Numbered from the stretch's first letter, positions 1 through 10,447 are shown. The stretch: 25,000 nucleotides of DNA from Halichondria panicea (GCF_963675165.1 NC_087388.1:3357547-3382546), one strand, 5' to 3'. Numbers and translations are program-made. Notes: generated by a model not told the origin, from the letters alone.

Positions 1-48
1 CACACATGCACATACACACGCACACACACACGCACACACACACACACA

Positions 49-99
<51 letters not shown>

Positions 100-997
100 A
101 CGCACGCACACGCACACACAGGGGCACACAGGGGCACACACACCACACACACCACATACTAGCACACGCACACACACACACACGCACACGCACACAGAGG
201 GGGCACACACACAAGCACACATAGGGGGCACACACACACACACTCACACGCACACAGAGGGGGCACACACACACAGCACTCACACACACACACCAGGGAG
301 CACACACACAGGGGTACACATGCACACGCACACACCACACACTCACACATACATACATCACACATATACATACAGGGGGCACACAACACAGGACACACAC
401 ACACACGCATACACGCACACACCAACACACACACACAGGGGCACAAACACACAGGGGCACACACACACACACACACACACATGCCCCCTGTGTGTGCGCG
501 CGTGTGTGTGGTGTGTGTGTGGGGTTGGTGTGTGTGTGTGTGTGGTGTGGTGTGTGTGAGTGGGTGGTTTGTGTGTCTGTGTGTGCGTGTGTGTGTACAC
601 GCCCCTGTGTGTGCGTGTGTATGTGTGCTGTGTGTGTGTGTGTGCGTGTGTGTGTGCGTGTTTGTGCCCCCTGTGTGTGTGTGTGTGTGCGTGTGTGTGT
701 GCGTGTTTGTGTCCCCTGTATGTGTGTGTGTGTGTGTGTGTGTACCTCTGTGTTCCCCCTGTGTGTGTGTGTGTGCGTACACACAAACACACAGGGGCAC
801 ACACACACACACACACGCACACACACTTACACACACAGGGGGCACACAACACAGAGGGCACACATACACACACGCACACGCACACACAGGGGCACACACA
901 CACGCTCACTCAGGGGGCACACGCACACGCACACACGCACACGCACACAGAGGGGGCACACATACAAGCACACACAGAGGTCACACACACACACACA
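1..997. repeat. CA/TG microsatellite array with spaced G-runs
   Basis: Almost pure alternating CA (or TG) interrupted every 20-50 bases by GGGG or GGGGG, with occasional CG or AT substitutions. The strand of the C/A tract changes inside the array: CA on the plus strand up to about 480, TG with CCCC blocks from about 481 to 775, then CA again. All long reading frames here (His-Thr or Cys-Val dipeptide strings) are translation of the repeat. Alternating purine-pyrimidine DNA of this kind is known to favour Z-DNA. The left end is cut by the window edge. Confidence 0.97.
481..775. repeat. Inverted segment within the CA/GGGG array
   Basis: In this segment the plus strand reads TG repeats with CCCC interruptions, the reverse complement of both flanks. 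The left switch is at CACACATGCCCCCTGTGTG (around 477-495) and the right switch around 773-782 (GCGTACACAC). Flanks and middle can therefore pair over long stretches, giving potential for a large cruciform. It could be an inversion or two arrays joined head to head. Confidence 0.85.
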
Positions 998-1790
998 CTT
1001 CCACTATTGTCGCTTCCAGTGGACCACCACCTGTTACATCATATGACATCATCATTCCAAAATGGCTGCTAGAATATGTGTACATTGGAAATATGTTAGG
1101 CATGGAACTATCTTATATGTTTGAGTTAAGATCTGAAATTTGTTGTGCAAGTACTTCATTACCTTGTGCAAGTGCAGGTTGTTAGTAAGTTCTGAGATAC
1201 ACAGAATTTTGTAAATTTTTAGTAGCAAATGTGTTAGGCAGAGTTTATGCTAGTTAAGGTCTGATTTTTGAGGAGCATGTACTACAATAGTATACTTTTC
1301 ATTTGTGCTAACTCTACACCAGTCTCTTCTTTGCTGTGATTTTAGCTGATTTTCTTGGTTTCTGTTGCGTAGTAGTGTAAATTGCCATGCCCCTGTGACA
1401 CATTATGACTGAACAACTGGGTGTAGTTGCCAGGTAGACATCACATGAGCAAGTGTCAGAATGAGCAAAGATGATAGACCTGAGCATTCTTGGTGTCAAC
1501 TTGCTCAAACTACTTAGCATAGCAACTCTAATACAAGAGAGCAAGGTGACAGGTATTGACGGAGCTCTCTGAGCAAGATTTGATAGATAATGCTAAGCTA
1601 TGTTCAAGTAATGTTGGTGTGAGCATTATATTTGAAAGTGCAGCCAAAGTGCAGCCAGACGAGTACAGAACGATACTAAGCAGGTAGTCTTAGGCTAGCA
1701 GAGAGTGTGGTGTCACTGACTGACTTAAAGTACTGAGTATTGCCAGATAAACTTAATTTATTATATAGTGTACGAGTAGTGTACAAGTGT
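998..1790. other. No recognisable gene
   Basis: AT-rich unique-looking sequence between the first CA array and the helicase remnant. The only open frame of note (minus, 1314-1544) has no recognisable motif and I do not support it as a gene. No RNA gene or clear transposon end was seen. Confidence 0.6.
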
Positions 1791-1794
1791 ACTA

Positions 1795-2022
1795 AGCGGG
1801 TAGCATTGCTACCCGGTACCCGTACCCATGAATTGTGGTTGCCCAAGCTAATGTGAGAGGAAACTGTAATCTAGTGATCTCTGCACCACGTTTACCTTTA
1901 GCCAAAAACACAACTTCAAGTTTACTCAGTGGTACTGCATTACCCACTCTTGTTGGACTCTTTGTGTTGACGGCTTCAGAGTTACTAAGAACTTGTGAAT
2001 AACTTTTAGTACCTGCACTCAA
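1795..2022 (-). pseudogene. Pif1-like helicase C-terminal remnant
   Basis: The minus-strand frame ends with a stretch that reads like the C-terminal 2B/motif VI part of Pif1-family helicases (cellular Pif1 or the Rep-helicase part of Helitrons). A vain F-x-V-P-L-S run is followed by R-L-Q-F-P-L-T-L-A-W-A-T-T-I-H. In intact family members TIH is followed by K-x-Q-G; here the next residues are GYGYRV, so the motif is damaged. No Walker A or B motif is visible upstream (higher coordinates), so only the last part of the domain survives. The assignment is from motif memory only. It is most likely a fragment of a dead Helitron or Pif1 copy. Confidence 0.55.
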
Positions 2023-2282
2023 ATTGATCCACTCACATTTAGTTTAGAAGATATACACAAAAACGTAAAAAAACAAAAGTTCTACTCTCTTTGGTTGTTG
2101 CACTGTTAAACTGTTAACTAGTTTCAGAACCAGAAAATAATCAAATTGATGGTGAAACTGTTTAGTTCAGACTTTCGATTCCGAATCAGTGTTCTTGACA
2201 ACATTATTACAACGTAAAGAGCGATTTTTTGATCCGAAATTTGATTATCGCATTGGTCAACTTGTACGATCACTCCACAATC

Positions 2283-2310
2283 TAAGAACGAGCACCTAAG
2301 AACGAGCACC
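2283..2310. repeat. 14-bp perfect tandem duplication
   Basis: TAAGAACGAGCACC occurs twice with no gap (2283-2296 and 2297-2310). The flanks do not continue the repeat, so this is a single duplication, not a satellite. Confidence 0.95.
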
Positions 2311-2331
2311 GTCGGATCTACTCTTCCATTA

Positions 2332-2352
2332 CCCCCACTTTGCCCCCACTTT
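2332..2352. repeat. 10-bp tandem duplication, period 11
   Basis: CCCCCACTTT at 2332-2341 recurs at 2343-2352, separated by one G. Confidence 0.85.
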
Positions 2353-2501
2353 ACAAGGACTATAGTGGTGAGCCTTGCTGTGGCCAAAACCGTTGCTGTG
2401 TACAGGATCACCAAGGCAATTCCACGGCGACTTGTTTCAACCCACTTCACCAATAGGGGACAAATTGCTTGGAATTGGTATAGAGAAATCATAAATTAAA
2501 A

Positions 2502-2529
2502 TGAAAGGTAATAATTGAAAGGTAATAAT
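2502..2529. repeat. 14-bp perfect tandem duplication
   Basis: TGAAAGGTAATAAT occurs at 2502-2515 and again at 2516-2529 with no gap. Confidence 0.95.
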
Positions 2530-3216
2530 TACACGAAAATGGTATCTGTATCACTAGCCAAATTACAGTCACAGCACTTTATACATATCCATATACATAT
2601 TCAGTTGTAGTAACTGAAGATTTATAAAAATAGGGCAGACTAGTTGACATTGGCAGTACTACAAATGAAATCATAACCACGGCTATTCGGTTAACAGGAG
2701 CCGTTGATAAGTATTTTATTTTATAAGGTTTAGTGTTGTGCACTATTTTTAACCAAGGAGTCAAAACGTAAACATGGCGGGATTCAAACAACACCAAAAA
2801 AACCGAAAGTATGCTGATATTGACTAAAATCACCGAAGTTGATGAGGATTAACGTGATACTTATCGACCTTTGTCCTCCTAACCCTTACAAGTATTCCAA
2901 TAACTACCTACACATAATTATATGTTACACACGTTAAGCTAATCCTATGGACTATATAAACAATTATTATTGCATGTCTAGAGACATGCAATAGCACTTG
3001 TTTTACTGTACTTTGGGAAATAGTGTGTTACAGAGCTAATTCCCACCACCACAGTGAGTATGGAGACTGGGTTTGGTTGCAGGCAATTACATCATTGGAA
3101 TATTCCTGTATTTAGCTTCACTCTCCCCAATTATTATGGTATAAGAAGTCTAAGAACAAGAGCTGTGATTCATCCAAGAAGCTGGTGGTACAAAATACAT
3201 ACACCCTTACTGATCC

Positions 3217-3443
3217 GGTGAGTTTACACACACACACCACACACACACGCACACGCACGCACACGCACACACAGGGGGCACACACACACCCACACGCACA
3301 AACTCACACACACACACACATTCACTCACATGCGCACACCAGGGGGCACACAGGCTGTGTGCCCACACACAACACACGCACGCACACGCACACACACTCA
3401 CACACACCACACACGCACACACACACACACATACACGCACACC
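3217..3443. repeat. CA/GGGG array, left part of the split target
   Basis: Same composition as the first array: CA dinucleotides with GGGGG interruptions and CG variants. It stops abruptly at the CAGGGGCGTAGC terminus of the large element. The array resumes immediately beyond the other terminus at 11443, so the two pieces look like one array split by insertion. Confidence 0.9.
3438..3443. repeat. Putative target-site duplication, left copy
   Basis: CACACC directly precedes the left terminal repeat and is repeated directly after the right terminal repeat (11437-11442). Six bases fit a transposition duplication. The weight is reduced because the target is a CA-rich array in which CACAC is expected; only the final CC is informative. 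Confidence 0.55.
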
Positions 3444-3455
3444 CAGGGGCGTAGC
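3444..3455 (+). repeat. Left terminal inverted repeat of the composite element
   Basis: CAGGGGCGTAGC, a perfect 12-bp inverted match to 11425-11436. Homology between the ends does not continue directly inward; it resumes in the subterminal repeats. Confidence 0.75.
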
Positions 3456-3507
3456 AACCATTGTTTCCTGGTTGCCCAGAAACCCCCCCAGGAGCTGCTG
3501 AGAAAAT

Positions 3508-3550
3508 TGGGCAGGGCTCCCCAATAATTGAAATCAAGCAGCCCTGCCCA
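3508..3550. repeat. Hairpin near the left element end
   Basis: TGGGCAGGGCT (3508-3518) pairs with AGCCCTGCCCA (3540-3550): an 11-bp GC-rich stem with a 21-base loop. It is absent from the other end of the element. Confidence 0.75.
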
Positions 3551-3845
3551 TCTTTTCATGCACGTGGCTGCAAATCATGTAGAGATAGCACCGTGAATCG
3601 TTACACTTTGGCTAGCTTTGTCTCAGCTAGCTAGCTAGCTACCTCAAACAAAGAAGACCAAGACTTAAGTTCTAGTATCAATCCTGCATGCTCCAGTATT
3701 CTCAGACTCAGCTCTAAGCACAACTTTATTCGATATTCAGGAAGGACAAGTTTAGAACAATCTCAGCCACATGAAACTTCTCGGGTAAATGTAATGGTGC
3801 TCAGCTAGACTAGCAATACACAATTGACACCTGCCTTTTAGAATG

Positions 3846-4054
3846 TCTATTATGAGGCGTTTGATGGGCAAAAAATTGATAGCTAGTATTCTCTGATGAA
3901 ACTGGTAAAACAGTGACTGATTCTATTACATCGATCGATTGATCTGACAATCCTTCGAAGTCTAAATACAAAAGTATCGGTCAGTAGCCATACAACTGTA
4001 ATTCGACCTTTTCCATACCATGTTGCCTCACATAACTCGAACCTGAATGGGAGA
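3846..4054 (+). repeat. Left subterminal inverted repeat
   Basis: About 205 bp that match the reverse complement of 11047-11246 at roughly 90% by eye, with a 4-bp indel (GAAAC region near 3900) and a few substitutions. A perfect core runs from GGGCAAAAAATTG through AGTATTCTCTGATG. A weaker match (CTAGACTAGC) may extend outward to about 3801. The inner end lies about 80 bp upstream of the integrase ATG, so it may also act as a promoter; that role is inference. Confidence 0.9.
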
Positions 4055-5230
4055 TTTCACCATACCTGCAAACCCTGTCACCCGTATATTTTATTTAGAG
4101 CACTGCTAAAGCTAGCTAGCTGGCTGGGGGATATATGGAGACCACCATAGAACAAGCTTTTTTAGATATTGCATCCTTTGTTCGAGTGACTGCATCAAGG
4201 GAGGAAGGAGCGACACCTTCTGTTGCCGAAGCTACATTGCTTAGGTTGGACGCCTACATCCACTTTCTAAGCTCGTTTAGAGACTTACTAGGAGGTAAGA
4301 ATATAGATCAGTATTCCATATGCTTTTTATAATGTTTGATACTTAGGTGGGGATGTGGATATGGCTGAAGAATTAGTACGTGATGTGGATACTCTAACCG
4401 AGAATATCAGCACAATATACGATCGACGGAAAGATATTGAAGCTGGAGTAGACATCACGTGTCCTAGTAGTGGACTCTTTGCTGAACTGAGACGAAATGG
4501 CAGCCGAGGGAGCCCAAAGTATATAATAAGCCGTGAACAGCTTCTGTTCTTGCATGAATTGAGACTAACCTGGACGAAAATAGCCACAATGTATGGTGTA
4601 AGCCGTCGCACCATGTACAACATAAGGTTAGAATTAGGACTGACGCAAATTGAGTGCCCAAGATTCTCAACAATATCAAATGGAGAACTTGTGTCTATTG
4701 TGTCTGAAATCAAGTGTGATTTTCCAGATATTGGTCAAACCATGCTAAAAGGTATTTTAGATTCGAGAGGAATCTATGTACCAACAACAAGACTACGTGA
4801 TTGTTTGTCTGAGGTTGATCCTGTCAACACTGCTCTACGCTGGACACTACCTATTAGTAGGAGAGTATACTCTGTCCACATGCAAACTCATTGTGGCACA
4901 TCGACAGAAACCACAAATTAGTGAGGTAAGAACACTCGGTAACCCTGTTATAATGCCCCATCTTTTGTTTTTTCACACAGATGGCGATTTGTTGTTCACG
5001 GTTCCATTGATGGATTCTCGAGGTTTATTGTATACCTATGGTGCTCCACTAACAACAAAAGTGACACAGTTTTGGCATTGTTCCATAATGCAGTCCTGGA
5101 GTTTGGCCTTCCTGCAAGATGCAGGAGTGACAAAGGAGGGGAGAACGTTAAGGTACATAGTAGTATGTGGCCCATTATCTCTACGTAATTACCATAATTA
5201 TGGATTCATTTGAATAGCTCGGTCAGTAAA

Positions 5231-5410
5231 ATACCGTAAGACCTCAATATAAGCCAACCCTCCGAATATGCAATGCCCTCGAGCTTACGCAATTTTCTGT
5301 AGCGACAGCTGCGTTGACAACAATTACCCTGTAGTCTGTAGTGGAATATAACTACAAAAAATAGATTTTTGTGTACATATAGTACAGTAGATTCTCGTTA
5401 ATCCGGCCAC
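5231..5410. other. Possible solitary transposon ends in integrase intron 3
   Basis: CAGTAGATTCTCGTTAATCC (from 5385, after TA) resembles the terminal repeat of pogo/Tigger-type elements. The sequence from 5231 (CGTAAGACCTCAATATAAGCC region) resembles another element terminus. No inverted partner was found for either within the window, so these may be deleted remnants. Confidence 0.3.
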
Positions 5411-5498
5411 CCTTGAAGTCCTTTAGTAGACTTCAACATAATTTTTCAAGCAACCTTTGGCATTTAAAAGTATCGATCACCTTAAATTAAGGTATTAC

Positions 5499-5711
5499 CA
5501 AGGGCGTATGAAGAGAAGAGGGCATGCAACTCCCAATGTATACTGTGTATGCGTCGTATTATTGATGAGTCAGCAGGATATGCTATATTTAGCCAACCGC
5601 CCACTAGGGAATAAAGCTAGTCAGAGTATACATTCTTTAATATTTTTAGACCCGCTCATTTGTAATACGATACATTGTAGTTGCATGCCCTCTTCTCTTC
5701 ATACGCCCTTG
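5499..5711. mobile_element. 213-bp MITE inside integrase intron 3
   Basis: CAAGGGCGTATGAAGAG and the following bases (5499-5533) are mirrored by the reverse complement at 5678-5711, a near-perfect terminal inverted repeat of about 35 bp. The pairing continues more loosely inward (CAATGTAT against ATACATTG, then CGTATTA against TAATACG) with a 12-base gap. GTATTAC flanks both sides directly (5492-5498 and 5712-5718), consistent with a 7-bp duplication, although the boundary is ambiguous by one or two bases. No coding capacity. It landed within the intron and so lengthened the intron without cutting an exon. Confidence 0.88.
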
Positions 5712-6337
5712 GTATTACGGTAACAGTTTGTTCATATAATTATTAGATACTGTTTCAGCTAGTACTGAGATACAAATGTACTACAATGATTCTCTTTTTA
5801 GGTTGCGGAGTACATGCTATTGCACAGCCGATGCTCTAATCCCATGCTTACCGGCTCATCAGTTCATAACCAACGAGTAGAACGACTGTGGAGGGATGCA
5901 TATCGTTGTGTGCTGTCACTTTATTATCAGGTTTTTTATTACCTTGAGAACACGGAATTGCTGGATCCGATTAATGACATCGATTTGTTTTGCTTACATT
6001 TTGTATATGAACAAAGGATCAATAATTCTTTAAAAGCTTTTGTAGATGGTTGGAACAATCACGGCTTATCTTATCCACAGAAAATAACAGAACTCCTATA
6101 CAGCTATTTGTCTCAAGTTGTATACAAACAACAGCTGCACAAAACCATACTGATGATATTATACACCCGTTTATGAATGAAGTGTTCGCTGAAACTGTCG
6201 AAGTTCCATCAACCTCATGCCCTCTATCACCGTCTCAGGAGAGGCACTTAAGGGGCATCACATCCTCAGAATCCAGTGATTATGGCATTGAAATGTATAA
6301 GAGTGTTCGTGACTTTGTTTATAATTGTGTTAATTAA

Positions 6338-6532
6338 GTATTATTTTGTCATCAATAATTGATAATTAATAATTTTTTCATGATATTGAAGAACATGACA
6401 TGGTTGATCACTTGAAATTGAATCGACAGTTGTGACAAGAATAGCATATAATAGCAATGCTTATGAAAATGAGAATGAGTAGTATAGGTATAAGTAATTA
6501 AGCTTTGGGAAGTTTGTTGTTTCAGTGATGTT
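6338..6532. terminator. Shared 3' intergenic gap between convergent genes
   Basis: Only 195 bp separates the stop of the integrase gene (plus) from the stop of the HECT gene (minus). It is AT-rich, with ATCAATAATTGATAATTAATAATT directly after the integrase stop forming short dyads, and no canonical AATAAA near either stop was noted. Polyadenylation of both genes must occur here or overlap; this is inference from the layout. Confidence 0.35.
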
Positions 6533-6664
6533 TCACGCAAGTCCATATCCGAATCCAAAGACTAGAGCTTTGCGGAAAGCGTCTACAAAGTCATGATTAG
6601 AATCGTGAACAGTAGGTAAGTAGAGCTTTGAGAAGCAAGCCTGTGCTTTCGGGAGTGTTTCTTT

Positions 6665-6667
6665 CTA
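6665..6667 (-). other. In-frame nonsense codon before the HECT catalytic cysteine
   Basis: In the last exon the frame reads ...FPIELT, TAG, KETLPKAQAC... The homology to the HECT C-lobe runs straight through the stop, so it is a substitution in coding sequence and not an exon end. The last 40 or so residues, including the thioester Cys and the terminal aromatic tail, would be lost. Confidence 0.85.
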
Positions 6668-8454
6668 GGTCAATTCAATCGGAAACTCCAAACCCATTGG
6701 GGGAATGGCAGACGCCCCAGTTATGAATTTCAGAACGCAACGAAGTTCAGAATCTGTAATGAAGTAAACATGCTGTATGTAAATAGATCTAGGTGATAAA
6801 AAGGTACCTTTCCTAGCTGGCAATAATTAAGGCTAATAAGCAAATAATTTATGTTTACTGCTTTGAGGCCATGGAAGCAAGCATGCATGTGTGCTCTAAT
6901 AAGCTAAGCACCACAACAAAATAATTAATGAGAACAGGAAAAAATTGTTAGTGCTTGTATTACGGCAGTTCTATAATTAGAATGGCTACGGTACAGGCTA
7001 CGTCTTTTCTACTAGTACAAACAGGGGCTCCTGATATGAACAAACAAACCAAGAGTAACGCACAGTCGTCCCACATAGTTCTACATTTCCTGTAATTACT
7101 AAGACTGTTTTACAAACTATAGTTATACAACTCACCTCCTAGAGATGAAACAAAATCCTTAAAGAATCCAAACGCTTGAAGCTCCCGTGTTTTCTTTGGT
7201 TGAATTGAGCCTACAAGCTTCATGAAAGTATCTGGAGTCATCAGAACATTCTCGGTCACAAATAACTTCTTGGTCATAGCTGGATGCCTTCTGATCATAT
7301 CTGTGATACCAAGTACTTTCAGGCCACGCACAAAGGCTTTCAAGTTTCGCTCACGCTTCACAATTACTTCATCAAGCATCAAATGCTGGAGAAAATGGTG
7401 CTTGTTGCTTGGGGTGATAGGCTCGATGAGGCTCCAACCACACCCATTCAAAATGTATGTATTTGCAGGCTTGTCAAGAATTTCATCAATCTGATCTTCG
7501 TTCAAAGCAGTAGCCATCTGTAAGTGTTGGTACACAACACACTCATTACGTTTAACTGTGGCAATTAAGACACACATCACAATCACAAACCAGGAAATCA
7601 CTTACCTCTTCAATGAAGGTAATTAGCTCGTGTGAAGAAATGTTGAGTGGTATATCTTCTTTCACTGGATAGCACTGGTCAACTTCACCGTGCACCATGT
7701 AGTCATATACACAGACACTAAGACAGGGAAGCCCAGGTCCTTCTTGAAGAATGGAGTGACCAATCATCATTCCGCACATTTCAAACATGAGTTCTAGGCC
7801 CCAGTCTTTCTTTGGTACACGTCTATCTGACTCTCCTTCAAACATTCGCTTATTAGCCTCGATGATTACAGCCTCGAAAAACTCTTTCCTAAGAGCTCCA
7901 GAATCAACTCCTACTTCTCCAACATATTCCACGACAAATTCCCGTTGCAATTTTTGAGGCTTCGACTTTGCGCCTTTATGCCTTTATAAAAAGCAATTGC
8001 TGTTTGCCATAGAACGTCATCTGAGGATCGGTCGACACAAAGTTTGTATACTCGTTCAATTCCAATTGTCTTCTGAGCATGAGATCGTAGTAGATGACTG
8101 AGAGAGTGAGGTTGGATGACAATTGGATCATGTGAGCTTGACCCTGAGGCAGCACCAAATGAGGTACTGGAAAGGTACTCGCTGGCCCCTGGAGAGTGCC
8201 CACAACTCGTCGAGACATCCTACAGACAAATGAGTAAAGCATAATTAAAAAATATTAACAGGGATCTGCCCAGAATTTTTAAGTGGTGGCTAATTCATCT
8301 TCAATGAGGAATTTAATCTTGGTCCGTGACTTCATAATTACAACTTGTTTTACATCCGTAGTAAAAATGTGCTGAGCTGGCAGCCTTTTACTACGAAGTG
8401 TATGTAAATCAATGCGTTTTTGCAGCCTCTGCATTGTGCAATTCAAGCGATGTT

Positions 8455-8640
8455 AAAGGAAGTTTGTGAAATATTGCTACCCGATGGTTTTTGTCCCAGA
8501 GAGTGGTTAACTGTCAGTAAGCGGTCTTTAAGATACCTACTACATACACATTAAGTATAATATCTAGTAGGTATCTTCTAGCTTGTTGACCAACCACTCT
8601 CTGGGACAACCATTGGGTAGCTTTTACACAAACTTCCTTT
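8455..8640. mobile_element. Foldback element in a HECT intron
   Basis: A long imperfect palindrome lies in the 659-bp intron 8220-8878. AAAGGAAGTTTGTG at the left is mirrored at the right, then GCTACCC, ATGGTT and GTCCCAGAGAGTGGTT pair with their complements at 8595-8624, and an inner AGATACCTACTA pairs with TAGTAGGTATCT. The arms are interrupted by unpaired stretches of 3-20 bases. An outer pair (GAGGAATTTAATCT at ~8306 and AGATTAAAATTCCTC at ~8651) suggests a larger ancestral inverted structure. No convincing target duplication was found. Confidence 0.75.
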
Positions 8641-8682
8641 CTTTAGATCTAGATTAAAATTCCTCATGCTCGAAAAAAGTAC

Positions 8683-8701
8683 AAGAGTGTTCGTGACTTT
8701 G
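8683..8701 (+). repeat. 19-base copy of the integrase 3' end
   Basis: AAGAGTGTTCGTGACTTTG here is identical to 6299-6317, which lies in the last codons of the integrase gene. The flanks differ apart from one more shared base upstream. Confidence 0.7.
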
Positions 8702-9532
8702 AAGCAGGTCTAGGTTTGAGCTGTATGTTTTTCAATATCATGAGATTTAAACTTGCCTTTTCTTTATTTATAGCCTAACAGTGGCCCCCGACCAGTGCGG
8801 GTACCACCCCTAGTCCTGACATTATACAAGTATGATAGTAATAATTATGATTGGTACAGCAGTCACAAATGTACTTACAACACCAGGGACTCCTAGTAGT
8901 TTATCGACAGCACCAGAAAATCCAAGCTCCTTAAAGACACCTTCAATATTTTCCCTGCTCACACTAGGGAACATATCAGCTAAGCAAAGCATTCGATCAT
9001 CACATTCATCCTACAACAACAAAATAATGAGTATCAGTCATGGTACAGCTACCAGGGTTCTAGTGTACATAATGAGGGTGGTGGTGGTTTAATGAATGGT
9101 TTTGACTACAAAAGTACTATATATACCACCTCCATATTAAGTTTTCAACACACTTACCGCAGATTCAGTGTCTTCTTTGACAGGTGTAGCACTGCGCTTC
9201 ACAGCCGTCCGCAATACATAGAGACATCCACTGCCCATGAGAGCCCTCACTGTTTCAGCATCCCAGCTAGTAGCATTCTCAACATCATCGAGACTTGCTG
9301 GACGCATGTATCGCCCATTTACATACTGAAAGGACACATCCCACGCATCAGACCAGCAAAAACTCTCCTTTATTTTGACTGCAATTTCAGAAGCGGAAGC
9401 ACTACCTCGGATCCATATCGAACGCGTGTATTTGTCTCTTTCTGAACCAACAGGAGTGTTCTGACGAGGCATAGTTAGTCCCACTACTTTCATTCGTATC
9501 TCTTTCACCTTTTTCTTGCAAGATTTCATTGG

Positions 9533-9562
9533 TTGCTTCCCTTTGCTTCCCTTTGCTTCCCT
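9533..9562. repeat. Three tandem copies of a 10-bp unit in HECT exon 2
   Basis: TTGCTTCCCT three times without a gap (plus strand). On the coding (minus) strand this falls in a basic linker. With a single copy the upstream frame (ending PNKGKQ) runs directly into the downstream frame (MKSCKKKVKEIR); with three copies the frame shifts by 20 bases. The expansion is therefore the apparent cause of the break. Confidence 0.9.
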
Positions 9563-10447
9563 TTGTTAGGACGCTTTGAACGGGGACGAGCGCCAATATT
9601 TGGTGTAGGCTGAAACTCATTATCACTACCCTTACTATTTGCAGAATCAGTACCCGACTTTGTCCCAAACAATTTGCCGAGTTTTTCGCGTATATTATGA
9701 GTTTTTGATGAGAGTTGAGAGGCTTGTTGTTCACTTGTAGTATAAGCTTCGGCCTTATTCATACCAGATTTTGCAGATTGAATGAGGCCACGCAACAGAC
9801 ATCGCTGGCCACAGTTCAGCTCTTCCAGTAGTTGACTGCATTCACTAGAGCTCATATCCAAATTACCTGAATACAAATTTCAGTGATAAAATGTTCTAGC
9901 AAGAGTTCATTAGGAAGAGTACACAACTCCAATAGATCAAAGGAAGGGGATTGGAAACGAAAACGTTTGCATGAAACACTCCGCATTATAGGGCATGGCT
10001 AAAACTACAAAGGAATTATTTTATAGCCAGCATGCTCATTACCTGTCTTGGCTGCCATACAATGTGCTGTACATAGAAATGGTGAAATTGATCACTTTTA
10101 ATGTTAAAAAGTAAAGAGAATATAGCTCTAAAAGGTCGACTAAGCAACGCAACCACTATAACTAAACAGCTATAAAAGAAGGAATAGCCCTTACTATGAA
10201 GTCGTGAGAGGTCAAGGCCCGTGGTGTGTCTAAAAGTATACTAAAGCAGTTTGAAGGACTATACTGCAAACGTTTATGAACAGTAAAGCTTATCCATAGC
10301 ATGAAACCATCCTATATAGCACTTAGATACATAATAACCAAGTCAAGTAATGTCTTTTGCTGTTTAGGCTTCGCAGCAGGGAAAGAGAAAAGTTGACATG
10401 GAGTAATTCAAGCTATACTCAACAAAAACTAAAAACAGAGTAAAGAC

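Larger units (their letters stand above)
2023..3216. other. AT-rich sequence without a supported gene
   Basis: No domain, splice pattern or transposon end could be recognised. Frames at 2124-2492 and 2579-2833 (minus) have no motif. The stretch contains three short perfect tandem duplications, listed separately. Confidence 0.55.
4135..6337 (+). pseudogene. Integrase-domain (rve-like) recombinase, frameshifted
   Basis: Four exons: 4135-4294, 4347-4925, 4981-5152, 5802-6337, joined by introns of 52, 55 and 649 bp with GT/AG ends and consistent phases. About 480 residues if intact. Residues ~116-148 form a helix-turn-helix (WTKIATMYGVSRRTMY). The catalytic core follows: Asp in WHID (codon 4903-4905), Asp in SDKGGEN (5129-5131), Glu in NQRVERLWRD (5880-5882), matching the DDE integrase family common in cnidarians, sponges and fish. 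C-terminal WNNH and RTPIQLF motifs are family hallmarks as I recall them. Two lesions break the frame: a one-base loss between 4874 and 4884, just before the first Asp, and a TTATC duplication at 6066-6075 after WNNH. Correcting both makes the total length a multiple of three. The start is the ATG at 4135, just inside the subterminal repeat. It probably mobilised the surrounding element. An active protein is not expected unless the lesions are assembly errors. Confidence 0.82.

Noticed and set aside
998-3216. Second insertion splitting the CA array between 997 and 3217
   Set aside because: The two ends of this interval share no inverted repeat and no convincing target duplication.
5385-5410. 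Complete pogo/Tigger element
   Set aside because: Only one terminus-like motif was found; no partner end or transposase in the window.
5457-5723. 88-codon plus-strand open frame
   Set aside because: It spans the MITE and intron 3 of the integrase gene; no homology.
7222-7523. Plus-strand open frames
   Set aside because: Shadows of the HECT N-lobe exon (7136-7517, minus).
7976-8242. Minus-strand frame beginning MLYSFVCRMSRR
   Set aside because: Out of frame with the HECT homology; the adjacent frame in the same exon gives DVLWQTAIAFYKGIKA and correct phase.
9092-9445. Plus-strand open frame of 117 codons
   Set aside because: It is antisense to exon 2 of the HECT gene, whose minus-strand frame has clear coding signal and splice sites.
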